Source of the DNA: JBFXCS01 sp050181915
GTDB taxonomy: Bacteria > Actinomycetota > Thermoleophilia > Miltoncostaeales > Miltoncostaeaceae
Assembly: GCA_050181915.1 (NCBI GenBank)
Contig: JBFXCS010000003.1
Span: forward strand, 1 to 64,000
Reading direction: 5' to 3'
DNA: 64,000 bases
Part shown: positions 47,519-55,562 of the stretch, piece by piece
Layout: the number at the start of each line of letters is the position of its first letter
Position numbering within the stretch: the stretch's first letter is position 1
Made by a program: the position numbers and the translations under genes
The notes under the pieces: generated by a model
Seen by the model: the letters and a program-made list of their open reading frames with translations, nothing else
Database searches by the model: none
What the model was told of the DNA's origin: nothing

Positions 47519-48514
47519 GTGCGCGCGATGATGCTGCGCCGACCCGGCCCGGCGGCGAGCGGCCCGCTGGAGCCGGTGGAGCGCCCCGACCCCGAGCCGG
47601 GCGACGGCGAGCTGGTGCTGGCGGTGGCCGCCTGCGCCGTGTGCCGCACCGACCTGCAGATCGCCGAGGGGGACCTGGCGGCGCGGACGCTGCCGGTGGT
47701 GCCGGGCCACCAGGCGGTGGGCCGGGTGGCGGCGGTGGGGGCCGGCGCGACCGGCTGGCGGGAGGGCGACCGCGCCGGCGCGTACTGGCTCGCCGGCGCC
47801 TGCGGCGTCTGCGCCCGCTGCCGGGCCGGCCGCGAGAACCTGTGCGAGCGGGCGCGCTTCACCGGCTGGGACGTGGACGGCGGCTTCGCCGACCGCTTGG
47901 TGGTGCGCGCCGACGTCGCGGCCCGGCTGCCGGAGGGCCCGGACGATCTGGCGCTGGCGCCGCTCCTGTGCGGCGGCGTCATCGGCCATCGGGCGCTGCG
48001 CCTGGCGGCGGTGCCGCCCGGCGGGCGGCTGGGGCTGTTCGGCTTCGGCGCGTCGGCGCGCTGCGCGATCCAGGTGGCCGTCCACCTGGGCTGCGAGGTC
48101 CACGTCGTGACGCGCGACCCCGAGGACCGCTCCCGCGCCCTGCAGATGGGCGCGGCGTGGGCGGGCGGGCCCGGCGACGCGCCGCCCGAGCCCCTCGACG
48201 CGGCCATCACCTTCGCGCCCTCCGGCGACGTGGTGGTGGAGGCCCTCCGGGCGGTGGACCGCGGCGGCCGCGTGGTGGTGAACGCGATCCACCTCGACCG
48301 CATCCCCGAGATGCCCTACGAGCTGCTGTGGTGGGAGCGGGCCGTCCAGAGCGTCGCGAACGTGACCCGCGCCGACGCGGCCGAGTTCCTGCCCCTCGCC
48401 GCCGCGATCCCCGTGCGCACCGACGTCGAGGCCCATCCACTGGAGGACGCCAACCTCGCCCTGGCGCGTCTCGCCGCCGGGGAGGTGCACGGGGCGGCCG
48501 TGCTCACCATGTGA
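47519..48514 (+). CDS. Zinc-binding alcohol dehydrogenase family protein
   Basis: A 331-residue medium-chain dehydrogenase. Catalytic zinc ligands lie in ACAVCRTDLQIAEGD and PGHQAVGRV (glutamate after GH replaced by glutamine), the structural zinc cysteines in CGVCARCRAGRENLC, and the cofactor loop is GLFGFGASARCAIQVA rather than GxGxxG, so cofactor binding is of the loose AdhA-like subgroup that uses this G-F-G-A-S form. The GTG at 47519 gives the typical VRAMMLRRPG start; the frame is open to 47480. Confidence 0.88.
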   Translation: MRAMMLRRPGPAASGPLEPVERPDPEPGDGELVLAVAACAVCRTDLQIAEGDLAARTLPVVPGHQAVGRVAAVGAGATGWREGDRAGAYWLAGACGVCARCRAGRENLCERARFTGWDVDGGFADRLVVRADVAARLPEGPDDLALAPLLCGGVIGHRALRLAAVPPGGRLGLFGFGASARCAIQVAVHLGCEVHVVTRDPEDRSRALQMGAAWAGGPGDAPPEPLDAAITFAPSGDVVVEALRAVDRGGRVVVNAIHLDRIPEMPYELLWWERAVQSVANVTRADAAEFLPLAAAIPVRTDVEAHPLEDANLALARLAAGEVHGAAVLTM

Positions 48515-48543
48515 GCGGGCCGCGGCCGCCCCGCCCGCTCGCC

Positions 48544-48777
48544 TCAGAGACCGCCGGACGCCTTCTTGATGGCCTCCGAGATGGCCTTCTTCAGGGAGTC
48601 GCCGACCGCCGGCGCCCAGCCCTTGGCCGCGACCGCGACCGCCCCGATGAGCAGCGTGACCATCACCACCACGCCGACGTACTCCACCGTGCCCTGACCG
48701 CGCTGCCCCTCCCGCCGGGCGCGCTCGACCAGGCTGACCGCCGCGGCGTGCATCCACGCCGCCATCGCGTACCCCAT
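48544..48777 (-). CDS. Flp/Tad-type pilin-like small protein
   Basis: A 77-residue protein with a short basic leader (VERARREGQRGQGTVEYVG) and one hydrophobic helix VGVVVMVTLLIGAVAVAA. The G-Q-G-T-V-E-Y pattern with a glutamate five residues into the helix matches Flp-type prepilins processed by the TadV-type peptidase. An AGGAG ribosome site precedes the ATG at 48777. No tad assembly genes are in the window. Confidence 0.7.
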   Translation of the reverse strand: MGYAMAAWMHAAAVSLVERARREGQRGQGTVEYVGVVVMVTLLIGAVAVAAKGWAPAVGDSLKKAISEAIKKASGGL

Positions 48778-48876
48778 CGCTCCGTCTCCTCGTGTCGGGT
48801 GATCCGATGCGGCGATCGTCCGCCGCGGCGCCGGCACGACTCCACGCGCGGCTGTGACGCGGGGCGGGCGGATTCG

Positions 48877-49560
48877 TCACGGGCGCCGTGACGAAGGGGG
48901 GACGTCGCGGCGCGGGGCCGGCGGGGGCGGCGTGCGGCGCAGGACCCGGTCGGCGCCGGCCGACAGGCCCTTGCGGACGGCGATCTTGAGCGCCTCGACG
49001 GCGCCGTCGGCCAGCAGCGGGCCGGCGTCGGCGGCCACCTTCATGCACGCCCCCTCCGCGCCGAGCCCGGGCAGCGTCCGCCCGTAGCGCCACAGGTCCC
49101 GGGTGCCGGAGACGATCCGGTCGAGGCCGCGGTCGCTCTCGAGCAGCGCCACGACGTCCGGCGCGTCGAGCAGCGACAGCGGGTCGTCGAGCATGGCGCG
49201 GCCGTGCTCTCGCAGCCGCCCCTGGAAGGTCCTCTGCAGCTCCTGGTGGCAGCGGAAGCCGATCCGCGCGACGCGGGCGACGCGATCGGGTACCGATCGG
49301 AGGAACCTGCCGATCGGGCCGGCGCCGTCGGTGTCCAGCAGGAAGTCCGGCAGCGGACGGGCGGCCAGGGGCGACAGGGACATCTCGATCGGCGACGGCT
49401 CCAGCAGCCCGGCGACCGGGGTGACCGGGTCGGGGGGCCGGTCGGGCGGCCTGAGCTCGCGCGCCATCCACGGGCCGAGCGCCGCCATCAGCAGCGCGAC
49501 GACCACGACGATGCCGACGGCCTCGACCGTCGCCTGGCCGCGCTGACGGGTGCGATCCAT
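48877..49560 (-). CDS. Prepilin-like (TadE-like) secreted protein
   Basis: A 227-residue protein opening with MDRTRQRGQATVEAVGIVVV and a helix ending ALLMAALGPWMA, the same G-Q-A-T-V-E signal as the pilin-like gene next to it. The exported part is helical with two cysteines (CHQELQ, GACMKV). It could be a minor pilin or surface protein of the same apparatus. Start ATG at 49560; the extended upstream frame is low complexity. Confidence 0.65.
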   Translation of the reverse strand: MDRTRQRGQATVEAVGIVVVVALLMAALGPWMARELRPPDRPPDPVTPVAGLLEPSPIEMSLSPLAARPLPDFLLDTDGAGPIGRFLRSVPDRVARVARIGFRCHQELQRTFQGRLREHGRAMLDDPLSLLDAPDVVALLESDRGLDRIVSGTRDLWRYGRTLPGLGAEGACMKVAADAGPLLADGAVEALKIAVRKGLSAGADRVLRRTPPPPAPRRDVPPSSRRP

Positions 49561-49713
49561 GCGGCGACGGTAGGAGCGGCCCCCGTCACGGCGCGCCGCC
49601 CGACACGCGCGGAAGACGCGCGTACCGCGGCCGATCCGCGCGCGGGCTGGCGCGCGCACCGGGCGCGGCTATGATCGACGCCGAACCGGACGCGAGCAGC
49701 GAGGAGGCGCGAC

Positions 49714-50097
49714 ATGTCCGTGCTGGACAGCCTGGCCAAGCAGGCCAACAGGCTTGCCGCCGACGTCCAGGTGTCGCTCAAGAGGGCGCGCGTCGAGGGC
49801 GAGCGGCGCCTGCTGCAGCGCCAGCACCGCGCGGCCCTCGAGGAGCTGGGCGAGAAGGCGTACGAGCTCGTCCGATCCGGTGCCCTGCCGGAGGACCCGC
49901 TGTCGGCCGAGGTCGCCGCGGTCGAGTCGAAGCTGATGGAGATCGAGGCGAAGGTCGCCGAGATCGACGCGCTGCGCGGTGACGACGAGGAGCCCGAGGC
50001 CGCGGCGACGCCCCCGGACGATCCGTCGCGCACCGCCTTCCCCATGGTCGACGACGCCGAGCCCGAGCCGGCCGAGGAGCCGCCCGCCGCCACCTGA
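49714..50097 (+). CDS. Coiled-coil small protein, unknown
   Basis: A 127-residue acidic protein. Residues 1-90 are a continuous amphipathic helix with heptad spacing (LAKQANRLAADVQVSLKRAR..., EVAAVESKLMEIEAKVAEID), and the tail is a disordered glutamate/proline stretch. GAGGAGGCGAC before the ATG is a good ribosome site. Similar proteins next to zinc-ribbon membrane proteins are common in Actinobacteria, and the next gene is one of these. Confidence 0.75.
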   Translation: MSVLDSLAKQANRLAADVQVSLKRARVEGERRLLQRQHRAALEELGEKAYELVRSGALPEDPLSAEVAAVESKLMEIEAKVAEIDALRGDDEEPEAAATPPDDPSRTAFPMVDDAEPEPAEEPPAAT

Positions 50098-50116
50098 GCC
50101 GCCCGCCTTCCCGCGC

Positions 50117-50157
50117 GACGCAACACCGCCCGCGCGGGGAGGCGGCGCGTGTTGCGC
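50117..50157. terminator. Possible terminator hairpin
   Basis: GACGCAACAC-CGCC pairs with GGCG-GCGCGTGTTGCG around a GC loop, with a 3-base bulge, 20 bases after the coiled-coil gene. No T-run follows. Confidence 0.35.
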
Positions 50158-50238
50158 CCGCGCGGAGCGGGTGTATGCTCGGCGGACGGTTCCGCGGGCG
50201 CTGCCGTGCGCCCGTTGAGGTGAAGGGGACGGGTCGGC

Positions 50239-50511
50239 GTGAGAGCCGAACATGATCTGCAGGGGCACCACCGGTCGGAGACGCCGGCCTGCCATCGCTG
50301 CGGTCTCCCGCTCCTCGCGGAGGCCCGGTTCTGCCCGTACTGCGAGCGCTGGCTCGACGAGGGCGGGCTGCCCCGGCTGCTGATCCGGCGGCGCGATCGC
50401 GCGCCCGCCCGCAGGATCGCCGGTCTGTCCGAGCGGGTGCTGCTCGTACTCGGGCTCACGTTCTTCACGCTGGTCGCCGCGGCGAGCATCGTCGCCGCCG
50501 TAACCGCCTAG
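50239..50511 (+). CDS. Zinc-ribbon protein with C-terminal membrane helix
   Basis: A 90-residue protein with GTG start: ACHRCGLPLLAEARFCPYCERW gives a four-cysteine zinc ribbon, followed by an arginine-rich stretch and one hydrophobic helix LVLGLTFFTLVAAASIVAAV at the C-terminus. The small domain would face the cytoplasm. Function unknown. Confidence 0.7.
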   Translation: MRAEHDLQGHHRSETPACHRCGLPLLAEARFCPYCERWLDEGGLPRLLIRRRDRAPARRIAGLSERVLLVLGLTFFTLVAAASIVAAVTA

Positions 50512-50596
50512 CGCCGCCTCTCGCACACGAGGCGGCCCCACGGCCCGGATCCGCGAGGAGCCGGAGCCATCACCCTGCGACGGAGGTCACACGACC

Positions 50597-50767
50597 GTGC
50601 CGAGCGTTTCCGACAAGGAGCTGTACCAGGTGGGCGACGAGGTGATCGGCTCGTTCCGATGCGCCTCGTGCGACCTGCTGATCACGTCCCCCCGCGAGAA
50701 CGACGGGATCCTGGTGCTGCCGCCGTGCCCGCTGTGCCACGGCGAGGAGTGGCGCCGCGCCGGCTGA
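50597..50767 (+). CDS. Small zinc-ribbon protein
   Basis: A 56-residue protein from a GTG: VPSVSDKELYQVGDEVIGSF then RCASCDLLITSPREN and LVLPPCPLCHGEEW. The two CxxC knuckles 23 residues apart form a typical zinc ribbon. It is short and has been easy to overlook, but the codon pattern and the paired knuckles are strongly protein-like. It follows the zinc-ribbon membrane protein by 85 bases. Confidence 0.7.
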   Translation: MPSVSDKELYQVGDEVIGSFRCASCDLLITSPRENDGILVLPPCPLCHGEEWRRAG

Positions 50768-50785
50768 CGCCGGCTTATCCAACCC

Positions 50786-51091
50786 TCAAGTGGAGGGTTC
50801 GCCACTCCCCTCCAGGGCCTCTCTGTACTCCTGCGCCTCGAGGGCGACCATGGTCTCGAAGCCGGCGCTGCCGCGGGAGGCGAGCTCGGTGGAGATGCGC
50901 GCGATCGTCCGCGAATCGGGGGCCTCGACGACGCTCAGGAAGTCGTAGGCGCCGAGCAGGGCCCACTGCTTGACCACCCGCCCGCCGAGCGACTCGATCT
51001 CGCGGTTCACCTCGAACAGCCGCTCGGGCGTCGCGGCCAGCGTCTGCAGGCCCTGCGGGCTGAGGTTGGAGAGGAGCAGGTAGGTCGCCAC
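50786..51091 (-). CDS. GYD-domain protein
   Basis: A 101-residue ferredoxin-like protein of the GYD family: YLLLSNLSPQGLQTL at the start, GGRVVKQWALLGAYDFLSVVEAPD with the GxYD signature, and FETMVALEAQEY at the end. Function in this family is unknown. It ends 11 bases before the next gene upstream on the same strand. Confidence 0.85.
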   Translation of the reverse strand: MATYLLLSNLSPQGLQTLAATPERLFEVNREIESLGGRVVKQWALLGAYDFLSVVEAPDSRTIARISTELASRGSAGFETMVALEAQEYREALEGSGEPST

Positions 51092-51101
51092 GGGAACGAG
51101 T

Positions 51102-52055
51102 CTAGCCCGCCCGGCCCCGCGCGGACATCGCCGGCGCCAACACGGCCGCCGTCACCGTCATCGCCTCGCCCGCGCGCGGCGGTCCGGCGACGTCCGGATG
51201 GAGCACCCGCGCGAGCGCCTCGACCCCCTCGACCAGGCGCGGGCCGGGGCGGCTGAAGTGCGCCCCGCCGTCGAGGGCGACCACCCGGCCCCGCGCGACG
51301 GCGCGGGTTCCCGCGTAGCGGCGCGCCACGCCGGCGTCCCGGGCCGCCGCGACCGCCCGGCCGACGTCCCAGCCGCACGGCATCAGCAGCAGCGCCCGCG
51401 GATCGGCCGCCACCACGTCCTCGTCGCGCAGGCGCTCGGAGCGGCCGCCGGGCCGGCCCAGGAGATCGACGCCGCCGGCCGCCGCGACCTGATCGGGCAC
51501 CCAGTGGCCCGCCGCGAACGGCGGGTCGAGCCACTCCAGGCACACGACGCGCCGCACCGGCCGCCCGGCGACCAGATCGCGCACCCGGTCGATGCGCCCG
51601 CGCAGCCCGGCGACGACCCGGCGCGCCGTCGACGGGGCTCCCGCCGCCTCGCCCACCGCGAGCATCGCCTCGAGCACCCCGTCCAGCGAGCGCGGATCGA
51701 GCGACACGACCGCGGGGCTCCCCGGCAGGGCGCGGGCGGCGGCCTCCGCCTCCTCGCCGCCGACGGCGCAGACGCCGCACAGCTCCTGGGCGATCACCAG
51801 GTCCGGCCGCGCCGTCGCCAGCGCGCGCTCGTCGAGGCGGTACAGCGGCTCGCCCCCTCCGGCCGCCCGCGCGACGGCCCGGTCGATGGCGGCGCCGTCG
51901 GCGGGATCGCACGCGAGGAGGTTCCGCGTCACGGCCGGCACGGCGCCGGCGGCCGGCGGCCAGTCGCACTCGTGGGTGCGGCCCACCAGGCGGTCGCCCA
52001 GGCCGATGGCCGCCACGATCTCGGTGGCGGCCGGCAGCAGCGAGACGATCCTCAT
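51102..52055 (-). CDS. Cobalamin-binding BtuF-like periplasmic-fold protein without signal peptide
   Basis: A 317-residue type III substrate-binding fold: RIVSLLPAATEIVAAIGLGDRLVG, HECDWPP, DLVIAQELCGVCAVG and a central FAAGHWVPDQVAAAGG, all characteristic of the BtuF group. There is no signal sequence or lipobox, so it would stay in the cytoplasm, as with the known unsecreted members. No transporter gene adjoins it. It might be a cytoplasmic corrinoid-binding protein; the ligand is inferred from family only. Confidence 0.88.
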   Translation of the reverse strand: MRIVSLLPAATEIVAAIGLGDRLVGRTHECDWPPAAGAVPAVTRNLLACDPADGAAIDRAVARAAGGGEPLYRLDERALATARPDLVIAQELCGVCAVGGEEAEAAARALPGSPAVVSLDPRSLDGVLEAMLAVGEAAGAPSTARRVVAGLRGRIDRVRDLVAGRPVRRVVCLEWLDPPFAAGHWVPDQVAAAGGVDLLGRPGGRSERLRDEDVVAADPRALLLMPCGWDVGRAVAAARDAGVARRYAGTRAVARGRVVALDGGAHFSRPGPRLVEGVEALARVLHPDVAGPPRAGEAMTVTAAVLAPAMSARGRAG

Positions 52056-52117
52056 ACGGGCCCTGCCCGACGGCGGGGGCTACACTTCGCGCGCCCTGCA
52101 ACGAGCCCGAGGTGACC

Positions 52118-52441
52118 ATGTTCCGCGACGACGACGCGACCCCCAACGACCTCCAGAAGGCGCTGCTCGAGTACGAGGCCACCACCCTCGAGACCGCTCT
52201 CATCGAGTGGACCAAGGAGCACTGGCCGATGGCGGCGCGGTCGATGGTCTACAACCGCTCCGAGGCCGACAAGACCGTCGAGGGCGTGCCGGGCATCCGC
52301 AACGACGACGCCCGCCTGGCCCTGCAGGTCGCCGCCCGCGTGGCGATCTCGGAGCGCGAGCTGGTGTGCCGCGCCATCGCGGCGGTGCTGCCGAAGTGGC
52401 TGGAGGAGACCTACGGCCTCACCCCCAAGGGCGGCGCCTGA
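52118..52441 (+). CDS. Conserved hypothetical protein
   Basis: A 107-residue helical protein, MFRDDDATPNDLQKALLEYEATTLETA..., with an amphipathic middle (EWTKEHWPMAARSMVYNR) and LVCRAIAAVLPKWLEETYGL at the end. No motif recognised. The ATG at 52118 is preceded by GAGGTGA; a GTG two codons earlier is an alternative. It is divergent from the BtuF-like gene. Confidence 0.6.
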   Translation: MFRDDDATPNDLQKALLEYEATTLETALIEWTKEHWPMAARSMVYNRSEADKTVEGVPGIRNDDARLALQVAARVAISERELVCRAIAAVLPKWLEETYGLTPKGGA

Positions 52442-52448
52442 GAGGCGC

Positions 52449-52799
52449 CTAGCCGGCCTTCGGCTCGACGGGGTAGCCGGCGGCCTTCCACGCGTCCCAC
52501 CCGCCGACCAGCACGCCCACGCGCGAGCGGCCGTTGTCGAAGGCCCACATCGCGATCTTGAGGCTCGTCGCCTCGTCCGGGCGGTCGCAGTAGAAGATGA
52601 GCTCCCCCTCCGCGGGGAGCCCGGCGATCTGCGACTCGAACTCCATCGGGTCGATGCGGATGGCCCTCTTGACCTGCTCGTCCGAGTCACGGTAGCCGAG
52701 GTCGCGCACATCCACCGGCTGCACCGCGTCGCCCATGCGGAAGGCCGCGGCGAGGTCGACCGGCTGCCATCGCGAGACGTCGTCCCACGCCATCAGCAC
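52449..52799 (-). CDS. Rhodanese-like domain protein
   Basis: A 116-residue single-domain rhodanese: PVDVRDLGYRDSDEQVKRAIRI and the active-site loop FYCDRPDEATS with the catalytic cysteine, then VGVLVGGWDAWKAAGYP. Sulfur-transferase activity is expected; the CDRPDE loop is longer than the classical six-residue loop. It follows the convergent gene at 52118 by 7 bases. Confidence 0.88.
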   Translation of the reverse strand: MLMAWDDVSRWQPVDLAAAFRMGDAVQPVDVRDLGYRDSDEQVKRAIRIDPMEFESQIAGLPAEGELIFYCDRPDEATSLKIAMWAFDNGRSRVGVLVGGWDAWKAAGYPVEPKAG

Positions 52800-52815
52800 T
52801 CCTCCAAGATCGGCG

Positions 52816-53388
52816 TCACGGCAACGCTACCAGCCGCTCCGCCTCCTCCAGGCTGCCCGCGCCGGCGAGATCCATGATCCTCGCGGCGTAGGCGTCGGTG
52901 AGCGGGGTCCGGACGCCGGCCTCGATCGCTCCGCGCAGGTAGGCGACCCCGTTCCGGGGGCCGTGCCGGACGCTGGCGACGGCGCGCCGGGCGAGGGCGT
53001 CGGCGCGCATGTCGGGCGCCGGCAGGTTGCGCGGCAGGCACGCCGTGATGACGAGGCGCTCCTGGCCGGGCACCTCCACCTGGAGCACCCCGCGGGCGCC
53101 GGCGAGGCCCTCGCGCTCGGCCAGCAGGTCGACCGCGGTGCCGAGGCCGACCCCGGCGGCCAGGAGCAGCAGCGCGCCCTCCACCGGCGCGCCGCGCGGG
53201 TGGGGGACCAGCACCGGGCCCCCGCCCCACCTCCCCGAGGCCCGGCCGTACTCCACCGGGAACGGGGTGGGGCACGGCTGGGAGCCCACGATCAGGGGGC
53301 GCAGCCCGCCGCCGGGGCGATACAGCAGCGACCCGTACGCGAGGATCGCGATGGGCCGCTGCGGCACCGGCTGGCCGCGGCGGCTCAC
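52816..53388 (-). CDS. Gamma-glutamylcyclotransferase-like protein (tentative)
   Basis: A 190-residue protein with IAILAYGSLLYRPGG near the N-terminus, similar to the YGSN/L loop that binds the glutamate in gamma-glutamylcyclotransferases. Other family residues (the catalytic glutamate) cannot be assigned with confidence. The GTG start at 53388 overlaps the bcp stop (GTGA). Confidence 0.5.
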   Translation of the reverse strand: MSRRGQPVPQRPIAILAYGSLLYRPGGGLRPLIVGSQPCPTPFPVEYGRASGRWGGGPVLVPHPRGAPVEGALLLLAAGVGLGTAVDLLAEREGLAGARGVLQVEVPGQERLVITACLPRNLPAPDMRADALARRAVASVRHGPRNGVAYLRGAIEAGVRTPLTDAYAARIMDLAGAGSLEEAERLVALP

Positions 53389-53855
53389 GTCGCGCCGGCC
53401 ACCAGCTCCAGGACGCTCGCCGCGTGCCCCTTGGGCTTCACCCTGTAGAGCGCCTGCCGCAGCACGCCGTCGGGGCCGATGACGAAGGTGCTGCGCTCGA
53501 CGCCCATGAAGGTGCGGCCGTACATCGACCTCTGGACCCAGACCCCGTAGGCCTCGGCGGCCGCGTGGTCGGGGTCGCTGAGCAGCGTGAACGGCAGCCC
53601 GTGCTTGTCGCGGAACTTCACGTGGCTCTTCAGCGGATCGGGGCTGACGCCGATCACCCGCAGGCCCGCCGCGTCGTAGTCGGGCGCCAGATCGCGGAAC
53701 TCGCACGCCTGGGCGGTGCAGCCCGACGTGTCGTCCTTGGGGTAGAAGTAGAGGACGACGGTCGAACCGGCCAGGTCGGCGAGGTCGACCGTCGATCCGT
53801 CGTCGGCTTCGAGGGAGAACCCCGGAGCCCGCTGACCCGCCTCGAGTCGCGCCAT
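53385..53855 (-). CDS. bcp: Thioredoxin-dependent peroxiredoxin (Bcp family)
   Basis: A 156-residue one-domain peroxiredoxin. The peroxidatic cysteine is in YPKDDTSGCTAQACEFRDL, with the resolving cysteine five residues later, as in the Bcp group; APGFSLEADDG and FVIGPDGVLRQAL flank it. It reduces peroxides using thioredoxin. The ATG at 53855 has GGAGG five bases away. A GNAT gene diverges from it. Confidence 0.95.
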   Translation of the reverse strand: MARLEAGQRAPGFSLEADDGSTVDLADLAGSTVVLYFYPKDDTSGCTAQACEFRDLAPDYDAAGLRVIGVSPDPLKSHVKFRDKHGLPFTLLSDPDHAAAEAYGVWVQRSMYGRTFMGVERSTFVIGPDGVLRQALYRVKPKGHAASVLELVAGAT

Positions 53856-53915
53856 CATCACCTCCGTCGCTGGACGCCCACGAGGCTACCGGCCGCCGGA
53901 TACGATCGCCGCGGG

Positions 53916-54533
53916 ATGGCTGCATGGGAGGGGAAGATCGTCGTGCGCCCGGCGCGGGAGGCCGACGCGCCCGGCGTCGCCGCCGTCATCGCCCAGGCCC
54001 TCGCCGACAAGTACCGGCCGGCCCTGGGCCGGTCGGCCGCGCGCGGCCTGGCGGGGCTCGTGCGGCGCGACATCGCGGAGGTGCCCTCGGCGCGCTACTG
54101 GGTTGCGGAGATCGACGGCCGGGTCGCCGGCGGCGTCCACCTCTCCCTCGCCGACGGGGCGACGGCGGGCTTCCTGCGCGCCCTGGCGCGCGACGTCGGC
54201 TGGCCGCGGGCGATCAGGGCGATCCTCGTCTTCAGCCTGCTGGGGCACGGCCGCCTGCAGCGCGACGAGGGCTACATCGACGAGCTGGGGGTCGCCGAGT
54301 GGGCCCGGCGCCGCGGGGTGGCGCGGGCGCTGCTGGCCGCCTGCGAGGGGGCCGCGCGCGACGAGGGCAAGCGGCGCGTGACCCTGTGGGTCACGATCAA
54401 CAACCGCGCGGCGCGGTCGCTCTACGAGGGCCTGGGCTTCCGCGAGGCCCGGCGGCGGCGCTGGTGGATCGGCCGGCTGGTCTTCCGCGCACCGGGGGCG
54501 ATACTGATGGAGATGCCGCTCGAGGCGAGATGA
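53916..54533 (+). CDS. GNAT-family N-acetyltransferase
   Basis: A 205-residue acetyltransferase with an acetyl-CoA binding core GVAEWARRRGVARALLAACE (the R/Q-x-x-G-x-G/A pattern) and WVTINNRAARSLYEGLGF as the end of the fold. The substrate cannot be named. An upstream insertion (residues 75-115) carries a hydrophobic stretch AIRAILVFSLLGHG. Confidence 0.88.
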   Translation: MAAWEGKIVVRPAREADAPGVAAVIAQALADKYRPALGRSAARGLAGLVRRDIAEVPSARYWVAEIDGRVAGGVHLSLADGATAGFLRALARDVGWPRAIRAILVFSLLGHGRLQRDEGYIDELGVAEWARRRGVARALLAACEGAARDEGKRRVTLWVTINNRAARSLYEGLGFREARRRRWWIGRLVFRAPGAILMEMPLEAR

Positions 54534-54543
54534 GGGCGCCGCG

Positions 54544-55359
54544 ATGACCGAGCGGCGAGCGGTGCCGCACCCTTGGGCGGCGTCCCTGTTCGACGACGTC
54601 CGGCGCGTCATCACGATCCCCCTCAGCGAGGTCGACTTCGTGATCCGCAGCGAGGCCGAGACCGTGGTCGCCGGCGTCGCCTGGGAGCCCCACGTCCACG
54701 AGGTGCACGAGCTCCTGTGGAGCACGCGGGGAGCGCTCAGCGTGCGCGTGGGCGCGCGGGTCTGGGCCCTGCCGGCCGGCTCGGGCGTCTGGATCCCCGC
54801 CGGGACCGAGCATCACGCGAACGCGGCGGCGGGAACCGGCTACCGCGCGGTGTACGTCTCGCCGCGGGCCTCGCCCGACCTCCCCGACGCGCCCCTCGGC
54901 ATCACCGTCAGCCCGCTGCTGCGGGAGATCCTCTCCTACCTCGACGGCGACGACGCGCCCGCGGAGGCCCGCGACTGGGCCGAGCGGCTCGGGGTGCACC
55001 TGCTGACGCGCTGCGCCCGCGACGCCGCGCCCGGAGCCGGGCTGCGCGTGCCCCAGGACGCGCGCATCCGGGCGATCGCGGCGGGGATCGTGGCGAACCC
55101 GGGCGACCGCACGCCGCTCGCCCAGTGGGCGCGCGACGCGGGCCTCTCCGAGCGCACCATCGCGCGCGCGTTCGTCGAGTCGACCGGCCTCTCGTTCACC
55201 CAGTGGCGCTCGGCGGTGCGCGTCCACTGCTCGATGGCGCTGCTCGCCGAGGGGATGAACGTCGCCGAGGTCGCCGAGCTGATGGGCTACGAGACCAGCA
55301 GCGCCTTCATCGCGGCGTTCCGCCGCGCCACGGGCTCGACGCCCGGATCGCTGCGCTGA
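54544..55359 (+). CDS. AraC-family transcriptional regulator
   Basis: A 271-residue regulator with an N-terminal cupin sensor domain (EPHVHEVHELLWSTRGALSV with its histidines) and a C-terminal AraC domain: TPLAQWARDAGLSERTIARAF, then ALLAEGMNVAEVAELMGY and SSAFIAAFRRATGSTPG. It stands directly before the siderophore uptake operon, whose regulation by an AraC protein (as in YbtA/PchR-like control) is plausible. Confidence 0.92.
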   Translation: MTERRAVPHPWAASLFDDVRRVITIPLSEVDFVIRSEAETVVAGVAWEPHVHEVHELLWSTRGALSVRVGARVWALPAGSGVWIPAGTEHHANAAAGTGYRAVYVSPRASPDLPDAPLGITVSPLLREILSYLDGDDAPAEARDWAERLGVHLLTRCARDAAPGAGLRVPQDARIRAIAAGIVANPGDRTPLAQWARDAGLSERTIARAFVESTGLSFTQWRSAVRVHCSMALLAEGMNVAEVAELMGYETSSAFIAAFRRATGSTPGSLR

Positions 55360-55447
55360 GCGGGCGGCCGCGCACGCGGCCGCCCGCTGTCTGAACGGCG
55401 ACAGCGGCTGTCGTAAACGCGCGATTGCGCGCCAGTTGCAGGTGTTC

Positions 55448-55470
55448 TTAAGGTTCTTCGGTCACCCTAA
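55448..55470. promoter_or_regulatory. Candidate iron-regulator site before the siderophore operon
   Basis: The inverted repeat TTAAGGT ... ACCCTAA resembles the halves of the IdeR/DtxR box (TTAGG...CCTAA), but the two halves are 4 bases further apart than in the 19-base consensus. It lies 10-30 bases before a TTTTTTT tract and an AGGAGA ribosome site. IdeR control is only a suggestion. Confidence 0.4.
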
Positions 55471-55562
55471 GTTTTTTTGACAGGAGAACCTCAATCAGCG
55501 ACAGGAACGTCGTCGTCACCCGCCCGCCGGCCGGAGCGCCACAGGTCGCGGCCGCCGCCAGC

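Noticed and set aside
50570..50805. Two minus-strand frames opposite the 56-residue zinc-ribbon gene
   Set aside because: The plus strand shows paired zinc knuckles and a GTG start with good spacing; the minus frames have no domain.
51102..52117. Cobalamin riboswitch before the BtuF-like gene
   Set aside because: No B12-box motif or long leader is seen; the start-to-start distance to the divergent gene is only about 60 bases.
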